Assembly (NCBI GenBank): GCA_964581385.1
Contig: CAZOOK010000003.1
Span: 1 to 64,000, forward strand
Direction: 5' to 3'
From: CAZOOK01 sp964581385
GTDB taxonomy: Bacteria > Pseudomonadota > Gammaproteobacteria > Nevskiales > Nevskiaceae
Length of the DNA stretch: 64,000 bases
In this document: in pieces, positions 28,927 to 38,194 of the stretch
Layout of the letters: each line of letters begins with the position of its first letter
Position numbering within the stretch: position 1 is the stretch's first letter
Translations under genes and position numbers: made by a program
The notes under the pieces: generated by a model
Seen by the model: only the letters and a program-made list of their open reading frames with translations
Told to the model about the DNA's origin: nothing
The model's database searches: none

Positions 28927-29129
28927 ATAACCCGGACGGCTGATACCGCAATCCGCGGCCATCATTAAAATGCTCGGTCAATGGGTCGGGAGGATAAGCG
29001 TATCAATCGGCTGAACGCTTCCAAACAACAATAGAAATTGTAGTATTGCCCGACGTGTCAGCTATGCGAACACTCGGTGCCAGGCAAAAAAGGCAATCCG
29101 TCAATCAACCGGCAGGATAGGGAGATAAC

Positions 29130-31529
29130 ATGAAATTTTGGCGCAAGCGTCACCTTCTTCTATTGCAAGCAGGATCAGTAGCCCTAACTGCGGCCGTACC
29201 GGCTATCGCCGCCGACGCCAACTCGCAGGATTCCACCGCATCGCCGTCGCAGACGGACAACACCGTGGTGGCGCAGACAGATATGCAGACTCAATCCACG
29301 AATACCAATGCTGAAGCCACGGCTCAGACCTCGGAGACGATAACCGAGGTCGTCGTCACCGCACAGAAGCGCGAGCAGAAGCTTCAAGATGTGCCCGAAG
29401 CAGTCACCGCTTTCTCCAACAGCCAGATCGAATCCCGCAACATCCAGGACGTGATCGATCTGAATTCGCTCGCGCCGGGCCTCCAGGTCAGCAAAACGGC
29501 GGCGAGCGCGACCATCGCGCAAATCTCAATCCGCGGCATCGGTGAAATCAATCCTGCGATTTTCTGGGATCCCGGCGTCGGCTTGTATCTGGACGATGTT
29601 TACCTGGGTAATTCACAAGGCGGGGTTTTCGACGCCGTCGATCTCGAACGCATCGAAGTCCTGCGCGGACCGCAGGGCACGCTGTACGGCCGTAATACGA
29701 TGGGCGGCGCCATCAAACTGGTCACGAAAAAGCCAAGCGGCCAGTTCGGCATGGAGGAAAATCTTGAGGTCGGAAACTTCGGCGCAGTAACCAACAAAAT
29801 ATCCGTGGATCTGCCGAAATTTGGCATCACCAGTGTTTCGTTCGGTGTGCGCACCGAGCACCGCGACGGCTGGGTTACGACGACAATCGGCAGTTCGACA
29901 AACGAGTTGAACAACAGGCAAAACGCCGAATACCGCCTAGGGGCTAATTTCGCATTCAGTCCTACGTTTCAGGCGGACTATCGTTTTGATCATTCCGATA
30001 TTGATCAGAAGCCACCGTTCGCGCAGTTGTATCGTGCAACCCCAGCTTTCTATAGCGCTGTGGGATTTCCCACGTTCCCTTCTTACGCCTCTCAGGACCG
30101 CCAAACGACAGCCTCTGTCGATGCACCAGAGTTTGAGCACTCCAAGGTGATGGGGCATTCGATGACGCTGACATGGAACGTTGATGATCGCAACACTTTC
30201 AAATCAATCACTGCATATCGCCATCTGTACTGGGATGATGCGCCGGACATCGATGGTTCACCACTACCGGTTGCCTGGGGGCAGCGCTATACCCACTATC
30301 ATCAGTGGTCGCAAGAACTGCAGCTGGTTGGCCATACAAACCAGCTGAACTACGTCGGCGGACTCTACTTCTATACTTCTGATGCGTACACCGTTAATCC
30401 GCAAAGCTACTTTGGAAACCCAACCGACTTCGGCACTGCTTCGATTTACGATTCTCAGTACGGCGCAAAGACGGGAGCCGGAGCGGCATATACTCAAGTA
30501 GACTACAAACCTATCGATCCTCTTACTCTGACCGCCGGTATCCGCTATACCCAAGAATATAAGGCCATAGACAGAATCTTGGGATGCAATGCTTCCCCGT
30601 TCGCATTCGGGGGCGCATGCGTCGCCCCTGCAAATTCTTATGTCTACTCCATTCCGGCTGGCACGCACGCTGATACAAGATTCAATGCAACGACGCCGAC
30701 CGTGTCAGTCGCTTACGCCATTAATAGCGATATCAACGTTTATACCCGCTACGCGGAAGGCTTCAAGAGCGGGGGATTCAATGGCGAAGGTAATTCTGTA
30801 GCGGAAGTCACCACACCCTTCAAGCCTGAAAAGCAGAAATCGATCGAACTGGGAACAAAAACGACCGAGTGGAATGAGCGCGTTCAGCTGAACGCTGCTT
30901 TGTTCCAGAACAAGAACAAAGATCTGCAGGAATCCGTGTTCACGGCGCAGGGCGCTGCCGCGACACAGATTCAGAACGCCGGTAAATCAACCGTGCGTGG
31001 TCTTGAGCTTGAAGGCGTCGTGGTGCCGATCAAGGGCACGAAAGTACAGGCCAACTATGCGTGGCTGCACACGAAGTACGACGAGTTCATCGACGCTGGA
31101 GTAAATGTCTCCGATAACCGTGTATTCCCGCACGCGCCAAAAAGCACATTTAATATTGTCATCGATAGCCGACTAGCGCAGTTCGACTGGGGAACACTAC
31201 GTGCTCTCGCTGACTATGCTTACACCAGTTCGTTTTACACTTATGCGTACGCGCTTGTACCGCCTGTAGACAACAACAATCAGCCTACTGCACAAGCAGC
31301 CGACGATACCAAGGTCAAAGCATACGGTCTGCTGAACTTGCGCTTAGCGTTGACACAGGTCCCGCTGGGTAATTCCGCATCTGGGGAAATTGCCCTTTGG
31401 TCGCGCAATGTGTTGGACGAAAAGGTCGCCACCAATTTCATCGACTTTGGTCCGGGCTTCGGCAACCTGACTTCCGCGTACTTTAACGACCCCCGCACCT
31501 ACGGAATCAACGGCATCATCCGCTTCTAG
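29130..31529 (+). CDS. TonB-dependent outer-membrane receptor
   Basis: A 799-residue TonB-dependent transporter. A signal peptide (residues about 1-28, cleavage after AIA) is followed by a Gln/Thr/Ser-rich stretch and a TonB-box-like 'TEVVVTAQKREQKLQDV', the plug (about 85-190, 'APGLQVSKTAA', 'RIEVLRGPQGTLYGRNTMGG') and a 22-strand barrel ending in Phe (GINGIIRF). This is the generic catabolic TBDR class common in sphingomonads and Nevskiales-like bacteria, not a classic siderophore receptor. AGGGAG precedes the ATG. It is followed after 10 bases by an SDR and then an OYE-family gene, so the operon pairs uptake with redox enzymes. Confidence 0.93.
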   Translation: MKFWRKRHLLLLQAGSVALTAAVPAIAADANSQDSTASPSQTDNTVVAQTDMQTQSTNTNAEATAQTSETITEVVVTAQKREQKLQDVPEAVTAFSNSQIESRNIQDVIDLNSLAPGLQVSKTAASATIAQISIRGIGEINPAIFWDPGVGLYLDDVYLGNSQGGVFDAVDLERIEVLRGPQGTLYGRNTMGGAIKLVTKKPSGQFGMEENLEVGNFGAVTNKISVDLPKFGITSVSFGVRTEHRDGWVTTTIGSSTNELNNRQNAEYRLGANFAFSPTFQADYRFDHSDIDQKPPFAQLYRATPAFYSAVGFPTFPSYASQDRQTTASVDAPEFEHSKVMGHSMTLTWNVDDRNTFKSITAYRHLYWDDAPDIDGSPLPVAWGQRYTHYHQWSQELQLVGHTNQLNYVGGLYFYTSDAYTVNPQSYFGNPTDFGTASIYDSQYGAKTGAGAAYTQVDYKPIDPLTLTAGIRYTQEYKAIDRILGCNASPFAFGGACVAPANSYVYSIPAGTHADTRFNATTPTVSVAYAINSDINVYTRYAEGFKSGGFNGEGNSVAEVTTPFKPEKQKSIELGTKTTEWNERVQLNAALFQNKNKDLQESVFTAQGAAATQIQNAGKSTVRGLELEGVVVPIKGTKVQANYAWLHTKYDEFIDAGVNVSDNRVFPHAPKSTFNIVIDSRLAQFDWGTLRALADYAYTSSFYTYAYALVPPVDNNNQPTAQAADDTKVKAYGLLNLRLALTQVPLGNSASGEIALWSRNVLDEKVATNFIDFGPGFGNLTSAYFNDPRTYGINGIIRF

Positions 31530-31539
31530 GAGAGGAACT

Positions 31540-32298
31540 ATGGCTGGCAAACTGACTGGAAAAATAGCGTTGATAACAGGCGCCGGTCAGGGTGTCGGCC
31601 AGGGCATCGCCTTCGCGCTGGCAAGCGAAGGCGCGACGGTGGCCGTTACCGGCCGCACCCTGAAGAAGGTGCAGCAAACCGCGACCGAGATCGAACGTCG
31701 CGGCGGCAAAGCGCTGGCGATTGCCTGCAACGTCAAAGATGCGCAGGCGCTCGCCACCACTGTTTCACAAGCCGTCCAGCAGCTGGGCGGTCTTAATATC
31801 CTCGTAAACAACGCGCAGGAAGTGCCGCTTGGCCCCTTGGCGGAAGTCACCGACGATGCGTTCGCGGCGGGCTGGGAATCCGGCCCGCTCGCGACATTTC
31901 GCCTGATGAAACTATGCTATCCACATCTGAAGGGCAATGGCTGCATAATCAACTTGGCGTCGCCGGCGGCGATGCGCTGGGACGCCAGCGGCTATGGGGC
32001 TTACGCGGCGGTGAAGGAAGCCATCCGCTCGCTCACGCGCGCCGCCGCATGTGAGTGGGGGAAAGATGGCATCCGCACTAACGCTATTCTGCCGCTCGCT
32101 GATTCGCCAGGCATGCAGTGGTGGACGCGCGAACGCCCGCAGGAAGCCGCAGCGTTCATCGCCACGGTACCGATGCAACGCGTCGGCGAATGCGAAAAAG
32201 ACATCGGCCGCTTCGTCGCCACGCTGTGCTCTGATGACTGCGCCTACGTGAATGGCCAAAGCATCGCCGTGGACGGTGGGCAGGCTTATCTGGGCTGA
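31540..32298 (+). CDS. SDR-family oxidoreductase
   Basis: A 252-residue classical short-chain dehydrogenase/reductase. The nucleotide motif is TGAGQGVG, the beta4 motif reads NNAQ instead of NNAG, and the catalytic Ser and Tyr-x-x-x-Lys are in 'NLASPAAM' and 'YAAVK'. It uses NAD(P)H to interconvert an alcohol and a ketone; the substrate is not deducible. It starts 10 bases after the TonB receptor stop with AGGAG upstream and is followed by an OYE-family gene 21 bases later. Confidence 0.9.
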   Translation: MAGKLTGKIALITGAGQGVGQGIAFALASEGATVAVTGRTLKKVQQTATEIERRGGKALAIACNVKDAQALATTVSQAVQQLGGLNILVNNAQEVPLGPLAEVTDDAFAAGWESGPLATFRLMKLCYPHLKGNGCIINLASPAAMRWDASGYGAYAAVKEAIRSLTRAAACEWGKDGIRTNAILPLADSPGMQWWTRERPQEAAAFIATVPMQRVGECEKDIGRFVATLCSDDCAYVNGQSIAVDGGQAYLG

Positions 32299-32319
32299 CC
32301 CGGGAACGATTCCATTCCC

Positions 32320-33573
32320 ATGGCGTTTGTCGCCGCTCACGATGGCAACACGGCGACGCCTTCGCCGTTCAGTCCATTTGCCATTGGACCGCTGAAGCTG
32401 CGCAATCGCTTCATCAAATCCGCCACCAACGAAGGTATGGCGCCGGGCGGCGTACCGACGAAAATGCTTGTGGAACACCATCGGCGCATCGCGGCAGGTG
32501 GTGTTGCGATGACGACCGTCGCCTATTGCGCGGTCAGCCCCGACGGCAAAACTTTCCCCGACCAGGTGCAACTGGAACCCACGACGGTCCGGCATCTGCG
32601 CGTGCTGACGGATGCGGTACACCGTGAAGGCGCGGCGGCTTGCGCACAGATCACGCACGGCGGCGCATTCAATTTTCTGCCGAAACTAAGCACCCGTTAT
32701 CCGTTGAGTTCCTCCGGCGGCTTCAACGCCGCCGGTATTCTCACCGGTCGCCTGTTCAAGACCGCGATGACCGAAGGTGATATGCATCGCACGGTGGACG
32801 AATTCGTAGCTGCGGCAAGGCTCGCGCGGGACGCCGGTTTCGACGCCGTCGAAATCCATATGGGGCACGGCTATCTGCTAAGCCAGTTCTTGTCGCCCGG
32901 GCACAACAAGCGTCGCGACCCATATGGCGGTGGCGTCGAAAAGCGCGCACGTTTCCCCGCACTCGTACTGCGCCGCGTACTCGACGCCGTCGGCGGCGAA
33001 CTCGCCGTCACCTGCAAGATCGGTGTCATCGAAGGATTCCGCCGCGGTGGCACAGCCGAAGACGCCGTCCGCGTCGCGCAGGTACTGGAGCGTGAAGGCG
33101 CGCATCTACTGGTGTTGAGCGGCGGCATGAACGTCGAAGCACCGTGGGCGATCTTCGGCAGTCCGCTGCCGCGCGAGGCAGTCGAAACCGCGCAATCGCC
33201 GCTGATGAAAATCGCCTCGCGCATCACGTGTCTCATGCAACCGAAAAACATGGCGTTCCGCGAAATGTACTTTCTGGAACACTCCCGCAAAGTCCGTGCA
33301 GGAGTGCGCATGCCGCTCGCCTATCTCGGCGGCGTGAAATCCCTGGCCGGGATCCAGCAGGCACTGAGCGACGGTTTCGACTGCGTCGTCATGGCACGCG
33401 CACTGATTCACGATCCGGACTTGGTCAACAAATTCCGAACCGGCGCCGCGACTGAGTCGGGCTGCGTATCCTGCAACCGTTGCGTCGTTGCCATGTATAC
33501 GCCGGGCGGAACCCATTGTGTGTTCGGCGAACACAGCGACGAGCGGTTGAACAGGATTCCCGCCGACACATAA
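32320..33573 (+). CDS. OYE-family NADH:flavin oxidoreductase with cysteine cluster
   Basis: A 417-residue FMN TIM-barrel enzyme of the old yellow enzyme family. It shows 'PLKLRNRFIKSATNEGM', the 'QITHGGAF' and 'EIHMGHGYLLSQFLSP' active-site regions, 'RRDPYGGGVEKRARF', and the phosphate-binding 'LGGVKSLAGIQQAL'. Near the C-terminus it carries a CxxCxxC-x11-C cluster (CVSCNRC...HC), as in the 4Fe-4S site of 2,4-dienoyl-CoA reductases, but lacks the C-terminal FAD/NADPH domains of those enzymes. It probably reduces an activated C=C bond. It is the last gene of the TonB-receptor operon and converges with the minus-strand operon. Confidence 0.9.
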   Translation: MAFVAAHDGNTATPSPFSPFAIGPLKLRNRFIKSATNEGMAPGGVPTKMLVEHHRRIAAGGVAMTTVAYCAVSPDGKTFPDQVQLEPTTVRHLRVLTDAVHREGAAACAQITHGGAFNFLPKLSTRYPLSSSGGFNAAGILTGRLFKTAMTEGDMHRTVDEFVAAARLARDAGFDAVEIHMGHGYLLSQFLSPGHNKRRDPYGGGVEKRARFPALVLRRVLDAVGGELAVTCKIGVIEGFRRGGTAEDAVRVAQVLEREGAHLLVLSGGMNVEAPWAIFGSPLPREAVETAQSPLMKIASRITCLMQPKNMAFREMYFLEHSRKVRAGVRMPLAYLGGVKSLAGIQQALSDGFDCVVMARALIHDPDLVNKFRTGAATESGCVSCNRCVVAMYTPGGTHCVFGEHSDERLNRIPADT

Positions 33574-33705
33574 GGCGCTAGCGCAGAGTCATTGTTTGCG
33601 CTTTTACAACTTAGCAAGATGCAAAATCGGATAACGGCGGCTCCCACCCGCCGCCCCGTTATCTCGCACAAGATTCTGCGCGAAAACTGCAGGACTACCA
33701 GCTTC

Positions 33706-34488
33706 TCATGCCGCGTCAGGAGCTCCGGGAAAGCCGAAGTAGTACTGTCCGGTGAGCATACCGCCGTCAACCGCGATTTCCGCACCGCATAGGTACGATG
33801 ATTCGTCGCTGGCAAGAAATAACGTCGCACGCGCAACTTCTTCCGGCGCGCCGACGCGTTGTAGCGGAACCATTTTGAAGCGCTGATCCACTTCATCCCG
33901 CGACGAAGCAGTCGGGTTCGTCATCACCGTATCGACACCGCCCGGATGAATCGAGTTGACGCGGACGCCCTGATAGCCGAGTTCCATCGCCGCGACGCGC
34001 GTGAGACCGCGAACGCCCCACTTGCTTGAAGCATAAGCGCCGAGCCCGTTCGCGCCTTTCATGCCATCGACGGAAGAGACATTGATGATCGAGCCCTTGC
34101 CGCGCGCGATCATGTGCGGCGCAATCGTCTTGATGCCGAGGAATTCACCGACCAGGTTCACACCGAGTACACGCTCGAAGTCCGCTTTCTCAGTCGTCAG
34201 CAGCGTCTTGAATAGCAGCACACCGGCATTGTTGACGAGCACGTCGATGCCACCGAACGTGGCGATAGCCTTGTCCGCGATGTTGCGCCAACTGTTCTCG
34301 TCGGATACGTCGTGGCGCTGAAAGATCGCAGAGCTACCCAGTTCCGACGCGAGCTTTGCGCCGTCCTTTTCGAGCACATCCGCGATCACGACCTTCGCGC
34401 CTTCCGCAACGAACACGCGCACCGTCGCCGCACCCATGCCGCGCGCGCCACCGGTGATGATTGCCACCTTACCTTGCAGTCTGGACAT
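33706..34488 (-). CDS. SDR-family oxidoreductase
   Basis: A 260-residue classical SDR. TGGARGMG binds the cofactor, NNAGV follows beta4, and the Ser-Tyr-Lys triad lies in 'NVSSVDGMKG' and 'YASSK'. The C-terminus 'SYLCGAEIAVDGGML' is typical of the 3-alpha/20-beta-hydroxysteroid-dehydrogenase-like subgroup, but the substrate is unknown. ATG at 34488 is preceded by GAGGAGAAA, a good ribosome-binding site. It is the last gene of the minus-strand operon, 31 bases after the methyltransferase gene. Confidence 0.9.
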   Translation of the reverse strand: MSRLQGKVAIITGGARGMGAATVRVFVAEGAKVVIADVLEKDGAKLASELGSSAIFQRHDVSDENSWRNIADKAIATFGGIDVLVNNAGVLLFKTLLTTEKADFERVLGVNLVGEFLGIKTIAPHMIARGKGSIINVSSVDGMKGANGLGAYASSKWGVRGLTRVAAMELGYQGVRVNSIHPGGVDTVMTNPTASSRDEVDQRFKMVPLQRVGAPEEVARATLFLASDESSYLCGAEIAVDGGMLTGQYYFGFPGAPDAA

Positions 34489-34519
34489 CAGTTTCTCCTC
34501 GTTGGAATTTACCGCGACG

Positions 34520-35368
34520 TCAGCGCACCGCTTCAAGAATACGCACTAGATCGGCACCGGGAATGTGTGCGATGTCACGGATCGCCGGCAGCTCGCCGGC
34601 CTGGTGCACTTTCGGCGTCTTGAAACCAGAATTTTTCATGACCTCGATCGCGTGCCCAGTTGATTCGAAATGCAGATGGATGCGTCCGCGCACGAATGCG
34701 GACAAGAACTGGCTGAACATGTTTCTGCCGACATTGTTGCGATCGGGCTGAAGGAACAGATCGGATATATAAAGTCCTTTTGGAAAACGTTCCAGCACTT
34801 TCGCGAAGCGCGACCACATCGCATGTGCGGATGCGGGATCGATATAGTTCAGCAATCCCTCGGTGATGATCGCGGTGCCGAGGTTGGGCTTCAAGGTTTC
34901 GGCGATCGCGAATATCGACTGTGGGCCACTCTCGGCGAGGGCGTCGAGTTCGACGACGCGATGACCTGTGGTCAGCAAACCCGCCTTGGTCAGCAATTCG
35001 CGCTTCGTCGCCGCCATTTTCGGCAGGTCCGTCTCGATATAGCTGAGGCGGTCACCATAGCGGCGCATAAAATCCCAGCCTCGCGGCGACAGGCCGGCCG
35101 CGACCTCGATGACCTGGCGCACACGTCCTTCTTCGATAGCGCGCGTCAGCACACCGTTGATGCCGCGGTGCCGTGCCAGCAGCAGTGCGTCCATCGACAT
35201 CGAGCCGACCAGGCTTGTGGCCATGATCAACGGGCGAAACGCGTAGTGCAGCAACCGTCCTTGCCGGGTCGCCAGCGCCGGATGCGACATACCCTGCGAA
35301 TACCAGAAATAGCCGGTCGCGTAGGCGGTCGGACTGATGTTTTCGGAGTGAGTGGTCTGCGATGTCAT
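34520..35368 (-). CDS. SAM-dependent methyltransferase, leucine-carboxyl-methyltransferase-like
   Basis: A 282-residue protein resembling the LCM/Ppm1 superfamily of class I methyltransferases. The motifs seen are 'QVIEVAAGLSPRGWDFMRRYG' cut at its Gly-rich loop, the acidic 'YIETDLPKM' after beta2, and 'IITEGLLNYI', the family's GLL.YL-type motif. No membrane segment. Members modify small molecules such as polyketides or unidentified metabolites. In the operon it lies between the Coq4-like gene (60 bases upstream) and an SDR, so it probably acts on the same substrate set, which is not known. Confidence 0.78.
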   Translation of the reverse strand: MTSQTTHSENISPTAYATGYFWYSQGMSHPALATRQGRLLHYAFRPLIMATSLVGSMSMDALLLARHRGINGVLTRAIEEGRVRQVIEVAAGLSPRGWDFMRRYGDRLSYIETDLPKMAATKRELLTKAGLLTTGHRVVELDALAESGPQSIFAIAETLKPNLGTAIITEGLLNYIDPASAHAMWSRFAKVLERFPKGLYISDLFLQPDRNNVGRNMFSQFLSAFVRGRIHLHFESTGHAIEVMKNSGFKTPKVHQAGELPAIRDIAHIPGADLVRILEAVR

Positions 35369-35428
35369 GGCGAATGGCAGGTGCAGCTCGAATTTCGGCG
35401 TGCCGCGATCATGTGATGACGAGGCGGT

Positions 35429-36355
35429 TCAAGTTTTCACACCGCCATACTGCGCACCTTCGCTCCAGTAGTCGGACATATCGCTGGTGTCGACCTGCTG
35501 CACCGGAATGATACCGAGCGCCTTGCGTGCCTCCGGCAACGACAAATGGAGGACATCTTCATAGCGGGCCAGGTAGATGGGCCCGCTCTTGCGTCCGACT
35601 TCAGTGCCGCGCGCGATCGAGTCCGACACCACCGACCAGGCTTTTGGATAGTGCAGCATCGTGCGCGAAATAACCGGCAGGATCAGCAACAGTTGAACGA
35701 CGCCGAGTTCGCCCGCCAGCTCCGGCGAGAAATGCCGGAAGCCGTTTTCGATACGCATCCAGAACGGCACGATTTCGCCGAGGAAATCGAAGTTGACGCC
35801 GCCCATGAGATGTTCGAAATCGTGCGTCTGTGCCGCACGCATCTCGAAGTAATCCAGATCCGTCTTGGGACGCCAGTTCGGATCCTTGCGCAGATTGGGA
35901 TCGAGTGTGATATCGAAGTTGTACTTGACGAGGTATTTATAGAAAACGTTGCCCAGCGAGCCTTCCGGATATTGCTTGAGGTCGTCGCGCTGAAAGGTCG
36001 AGAAGTGTTTTTCCGACAGCCATTTGTCGAGTTGAGGATTTTTCTTGCGCTCTTCCGTGAGCAGCGTATTCATATAGTCCGCATCACGGATTTCGCGATA
36101 AGCACGTACGATTGGAGTGCTGTCCCAACCGACGCGGCGCTCCCGCCCGTTGCGTCGCAGCATTGCAGTCGCCAAAGCGTCCCGCAGCAGAGGATGGTTC
36201 AAGTACTTTGAAGAACTGACGAGAACGCTGTTGTCCGTGAAAATCTGGCGGACACCGAGGCTGGAAAAATCGTCCACTGGAATAACTCCATAGTTGCCAC
36301 TGGCAGAACGTGAAGCCTTGGGAGATGAGTCGGTGACAGTCCGTCTTTCTCCCAC
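35429..36355 (-). CDS. Coq4-family protein
   Basis: A 308-residue protein of the Coq4 family. It carries the zinc motif HDxxH-x11-E (His178, Asp179, His182, Glu194) in 'QTHDFEHLMGG', preceded by the typical 'TDLDYFEMRAAQ' and followed by an amphipathic helical region. Eukaryotic Coq4 decarboxylates and hydroxylates the ring C1 of the ubiquinone precursor. Here the gene sits among catabolic SDRs rather than ubi genes, so a role on a polyprenyl- or steroid-like substrate is more likely than Q biosynthesis, by inference. The start is GTG at 36355; an alternative in-frame GTG lies at 36337. Confidence 0.83.
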   Translation of the reverse strand: MGERRTVTDSSPKASRSASGNYGVIPVDDFSSLGVRQIFTDNSVLVSSSKYLNHPLLRDALATAMLRRNGRERRVGWDSTPIVRAYREIRDADYMNTLLTEERKKNPQLDKWLSEKHFSTFQRDDLKQYPEGSLGNVFYKYLVKYNFDITLDPNLRKDPNWRPKTDLDYFEMRAAQTHDFEHLMGGVNFDFLGEIVPFWMRIENGFRHFSPELAGELGVVQLLLILPVISRTMLHYPKAWSVVSDSIARGTEVGRKSGPIYLARYEDVLHLSLPEARKALGIIPVQQVDTSDMSDYWSEGAQYGGVKT

Positions 36356-36434
36356 GTATTACTACACACAAAAATATCCGAGCACTGTCCGCCGCGATAT
36401 CGTCCGTTTAGGCGAACCGGCGGCGTGAAGCGAT

Positions 36435-37274
36435 TCAGCCGAATGTCGCCAGCATCAGCGCATCGCCGATCACCGTTTCGCCGTCGAGCGCATGCAGTGG
36501 GCTCTGCGCCATGCGCAACACGTCGCGACTGTGCGTAACCAACCCTGTCAGCGAACCGGCGATCAGCAGATAGGCTGCCTCGGCCATCATTTCCAGCGGC
36601 TCCACCCAATCCGGATGCGCCACCGCGGCTTGCTTGGCGACGGCTTCGGCACTTTCGGTAAGCGCGATCTTGTAAGGCGCCAGACCGTTGACGCAGATGC
36701 CGCTGCCATGCAGCTCCGCCGCGAGTCCCAGCGTGTATCGATCCAGCGCGGCCTTGGACGCACCGTACAGCGCCAGCGAATGCACGAACTTCGCAGGCCC
36801 CGGATAGGGAATCGGCGGTTGCTGTGCCATTTCGCTGGTGATGTTGAGAACGCGACCCCAACCGCGCTGACGCATGCCGGGTAGCGCCTGTTGTGCGAGA
36901 TCAACCGGCGCCTCGAAGTTAACGCCGAACATCGCGCGACGCGCCGGCAGGTCGATCTTGCTCGGCGGCGCATATGCAGAAATCGCCGCGGCGTTGTTGA
37001 CGAGAATGTCGATCGGCCCCAGTTTCGTCGTAGCCGCGGCGACGAGGCCGGCTCTGGCCTCGGCGTCGGCAAGATCGGTCTCGATCGCTGCGGCGCGCCC
37101 GCCGGCCCGCTCGATCAGCCGGCAGGTCTCGTGCAATCCTTCAGCCGAACGGGCCGAGGCGGACACCACCACGGCGGCTCCGTGCGCGGCCAAGCGCCGG
37201 CCAATCGCGCGGCCGATACCGCGCGAAGCACCAGTGACCAGCGCGATACGGCCCGAGAGAGCGGAACGAGACAC
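36435..37274 (-). CDS. SDR-family oxidoreductase
   Basis: A 279-residue short-chain dehydrogenase. It has TGASRGIG, the NNAA variant of the beta4 motif, and Ser plus YGASK ('NITSEMAQQPP' then 'YGASKAALDRY') for catalysis. It is slightly longer than the classical type, with an insert before the active-site Tyr and a C-terminal tail 'DVLRMAQSPLHALDGE' that lacks the usual GGxxxxG ending. It starts 9 bases after the upstream SDR stop and leads the 79-base gap before the Coq4-like gene. Confidence 0.88.
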   Translation of the reverse strand: MSRSALSGRIALVTGASRGIGRAIGRRLAAHGAAVVVSASARSAEGLHETCRLIERAGGRAAAIETDLADAEARAGLVAAATTKLGPIDILVNNAAAISAYAPPSKIDLPARRAMFGVNFEAPVDLAQQALPGMRQRGWGRVLNITSEMAQQPPIPYPGPAKFVHSLALYGASKAALDRYTLGLAAELHGSGICVNGLAPYKIALTESAEAVAKQAAVAHPDWVEPLEMMAEAAYLLIAGSLTGLVTHSRDVLRMAQSPLHALDGETVIGDALMLATFG

Positions 37275-37283
37275 GGCTTTCGC

Positions 37284-38153
37284 TTATTCCACGACCGCCG
37301 GATGTGCTTGCGTCGGACCGCCGAGCATCGGGCGGTGTGACGGCGGCTGACGGCCTTCATCGGTCACACCGTATTCCAGCGCAAGCTCGGCGCCGACCAA
37401 TACCTGTCCGGATTTTTCCATGCGCTTGGGATCGCGATACAGCGCGCCAATGACGTACCCGGTGAAATCCGGTGTCTCCGCGATTTCCCAGAAGCCGCCG
37501 TACTTGGTTGGTTCTCGGTCCATCACGCGCTTGGTGCGATCCGTGCGCAGCATGCCCATCCAGATCGACACCGCGGCGACGTTGTGCGATCGCAGGTCCA
37601 CGGCCATGTCCTTGGCAAACTTGTCGACGCCGACCTTCTGTGCGCCGTAGGCGGGTCCGTGCATGTAACAGCTCGCGCCGAACGACGACGTAAACACGAT
37701 CAGGCCGCTGTTCCGCTCAACCATCAGCGGTGCCGCGTACCAGCTTGCGACATAACCGGAACGCAGACCGACGTCGAGGATATTGGTCATATCCAGCGGC
37801 TTCTCCCAGAAAGGGCCTTTCTCGACCAGCATGTCGTGCAAGAACGTCGCGTTGTTGACGAGGATGTCGATACGACCTTGTTCGCTCTTGACGCGCTCGA
37901 ACAGACGACGCACGTCGTCGTCATTGCCGTGATCGCAGGCTACCGCGATACCACGCCCGCCGGCGCGCGTAACCGCTTCCGCGGTATTGCCGATGGTGCC
38001 CGGCAGATCCGCATCGCCTTCCTTTTGCGAACGGCCGGTGACGTAGACGGTCGCACCTTGGGCACCCAGCGCGACGGCGATACCCTTGCCGGCCCCGCGC
38101 GAAGCACCGGTGACGACAGCGACGACGTTCTTCAACGATTTGTCAGTACTCAT
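37284..38153 (-). CDS. SDR-family oxidoreductase (DHRS1-like)
   Basis: A 289-residue SDR with TGASRGAGKG, NNAT, catalytic Ser in 'FTSSFGAS', and YGAQK as the Tyr-x-x-x-Lys. The length and the 'RDNGL..' type C-terminal region after 'SIWMGMLRT' resemble the DHRS1 group of long SDRs. The C-terminus (QPPSHRPMLGGPTQ) is unusual. It lies between the acyl-CoA ligase (41 bases upstream) and another SDR (9 bases downstream), in a continuous operon. Confidence 0.88.
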   Translation of the reverse strand: MSTDKSLKNVVAVVTGASRGAGKGIAVALGAQGATVYVTGRSQKEGDADLPGTIGNTAEAVTRAGGRGIAVACDHGNDDDVRRLFERVKSEQGRIDILVNNATFLHDMLVEKGPFWEKPLDMTNILDVGLRSGYVASWYAAPLMVERNSGLIVFTSSFGASCYMHGPAYGAQKVGVDKFAKDMAVDLRSHNVAAVSIWMGMLRTDRTKRVMDREPTKYGGFWEIAETPDFTGYVIGALYRDPKRMEKSGQVLVGAELALEYGVTDEGRQPPSHRPMLGGPTQAHPAVVE

Positions 38154-38194
38154 TGATATTTTCCCCGTTTGACGGATTGCTTATTGAGCGGGCG

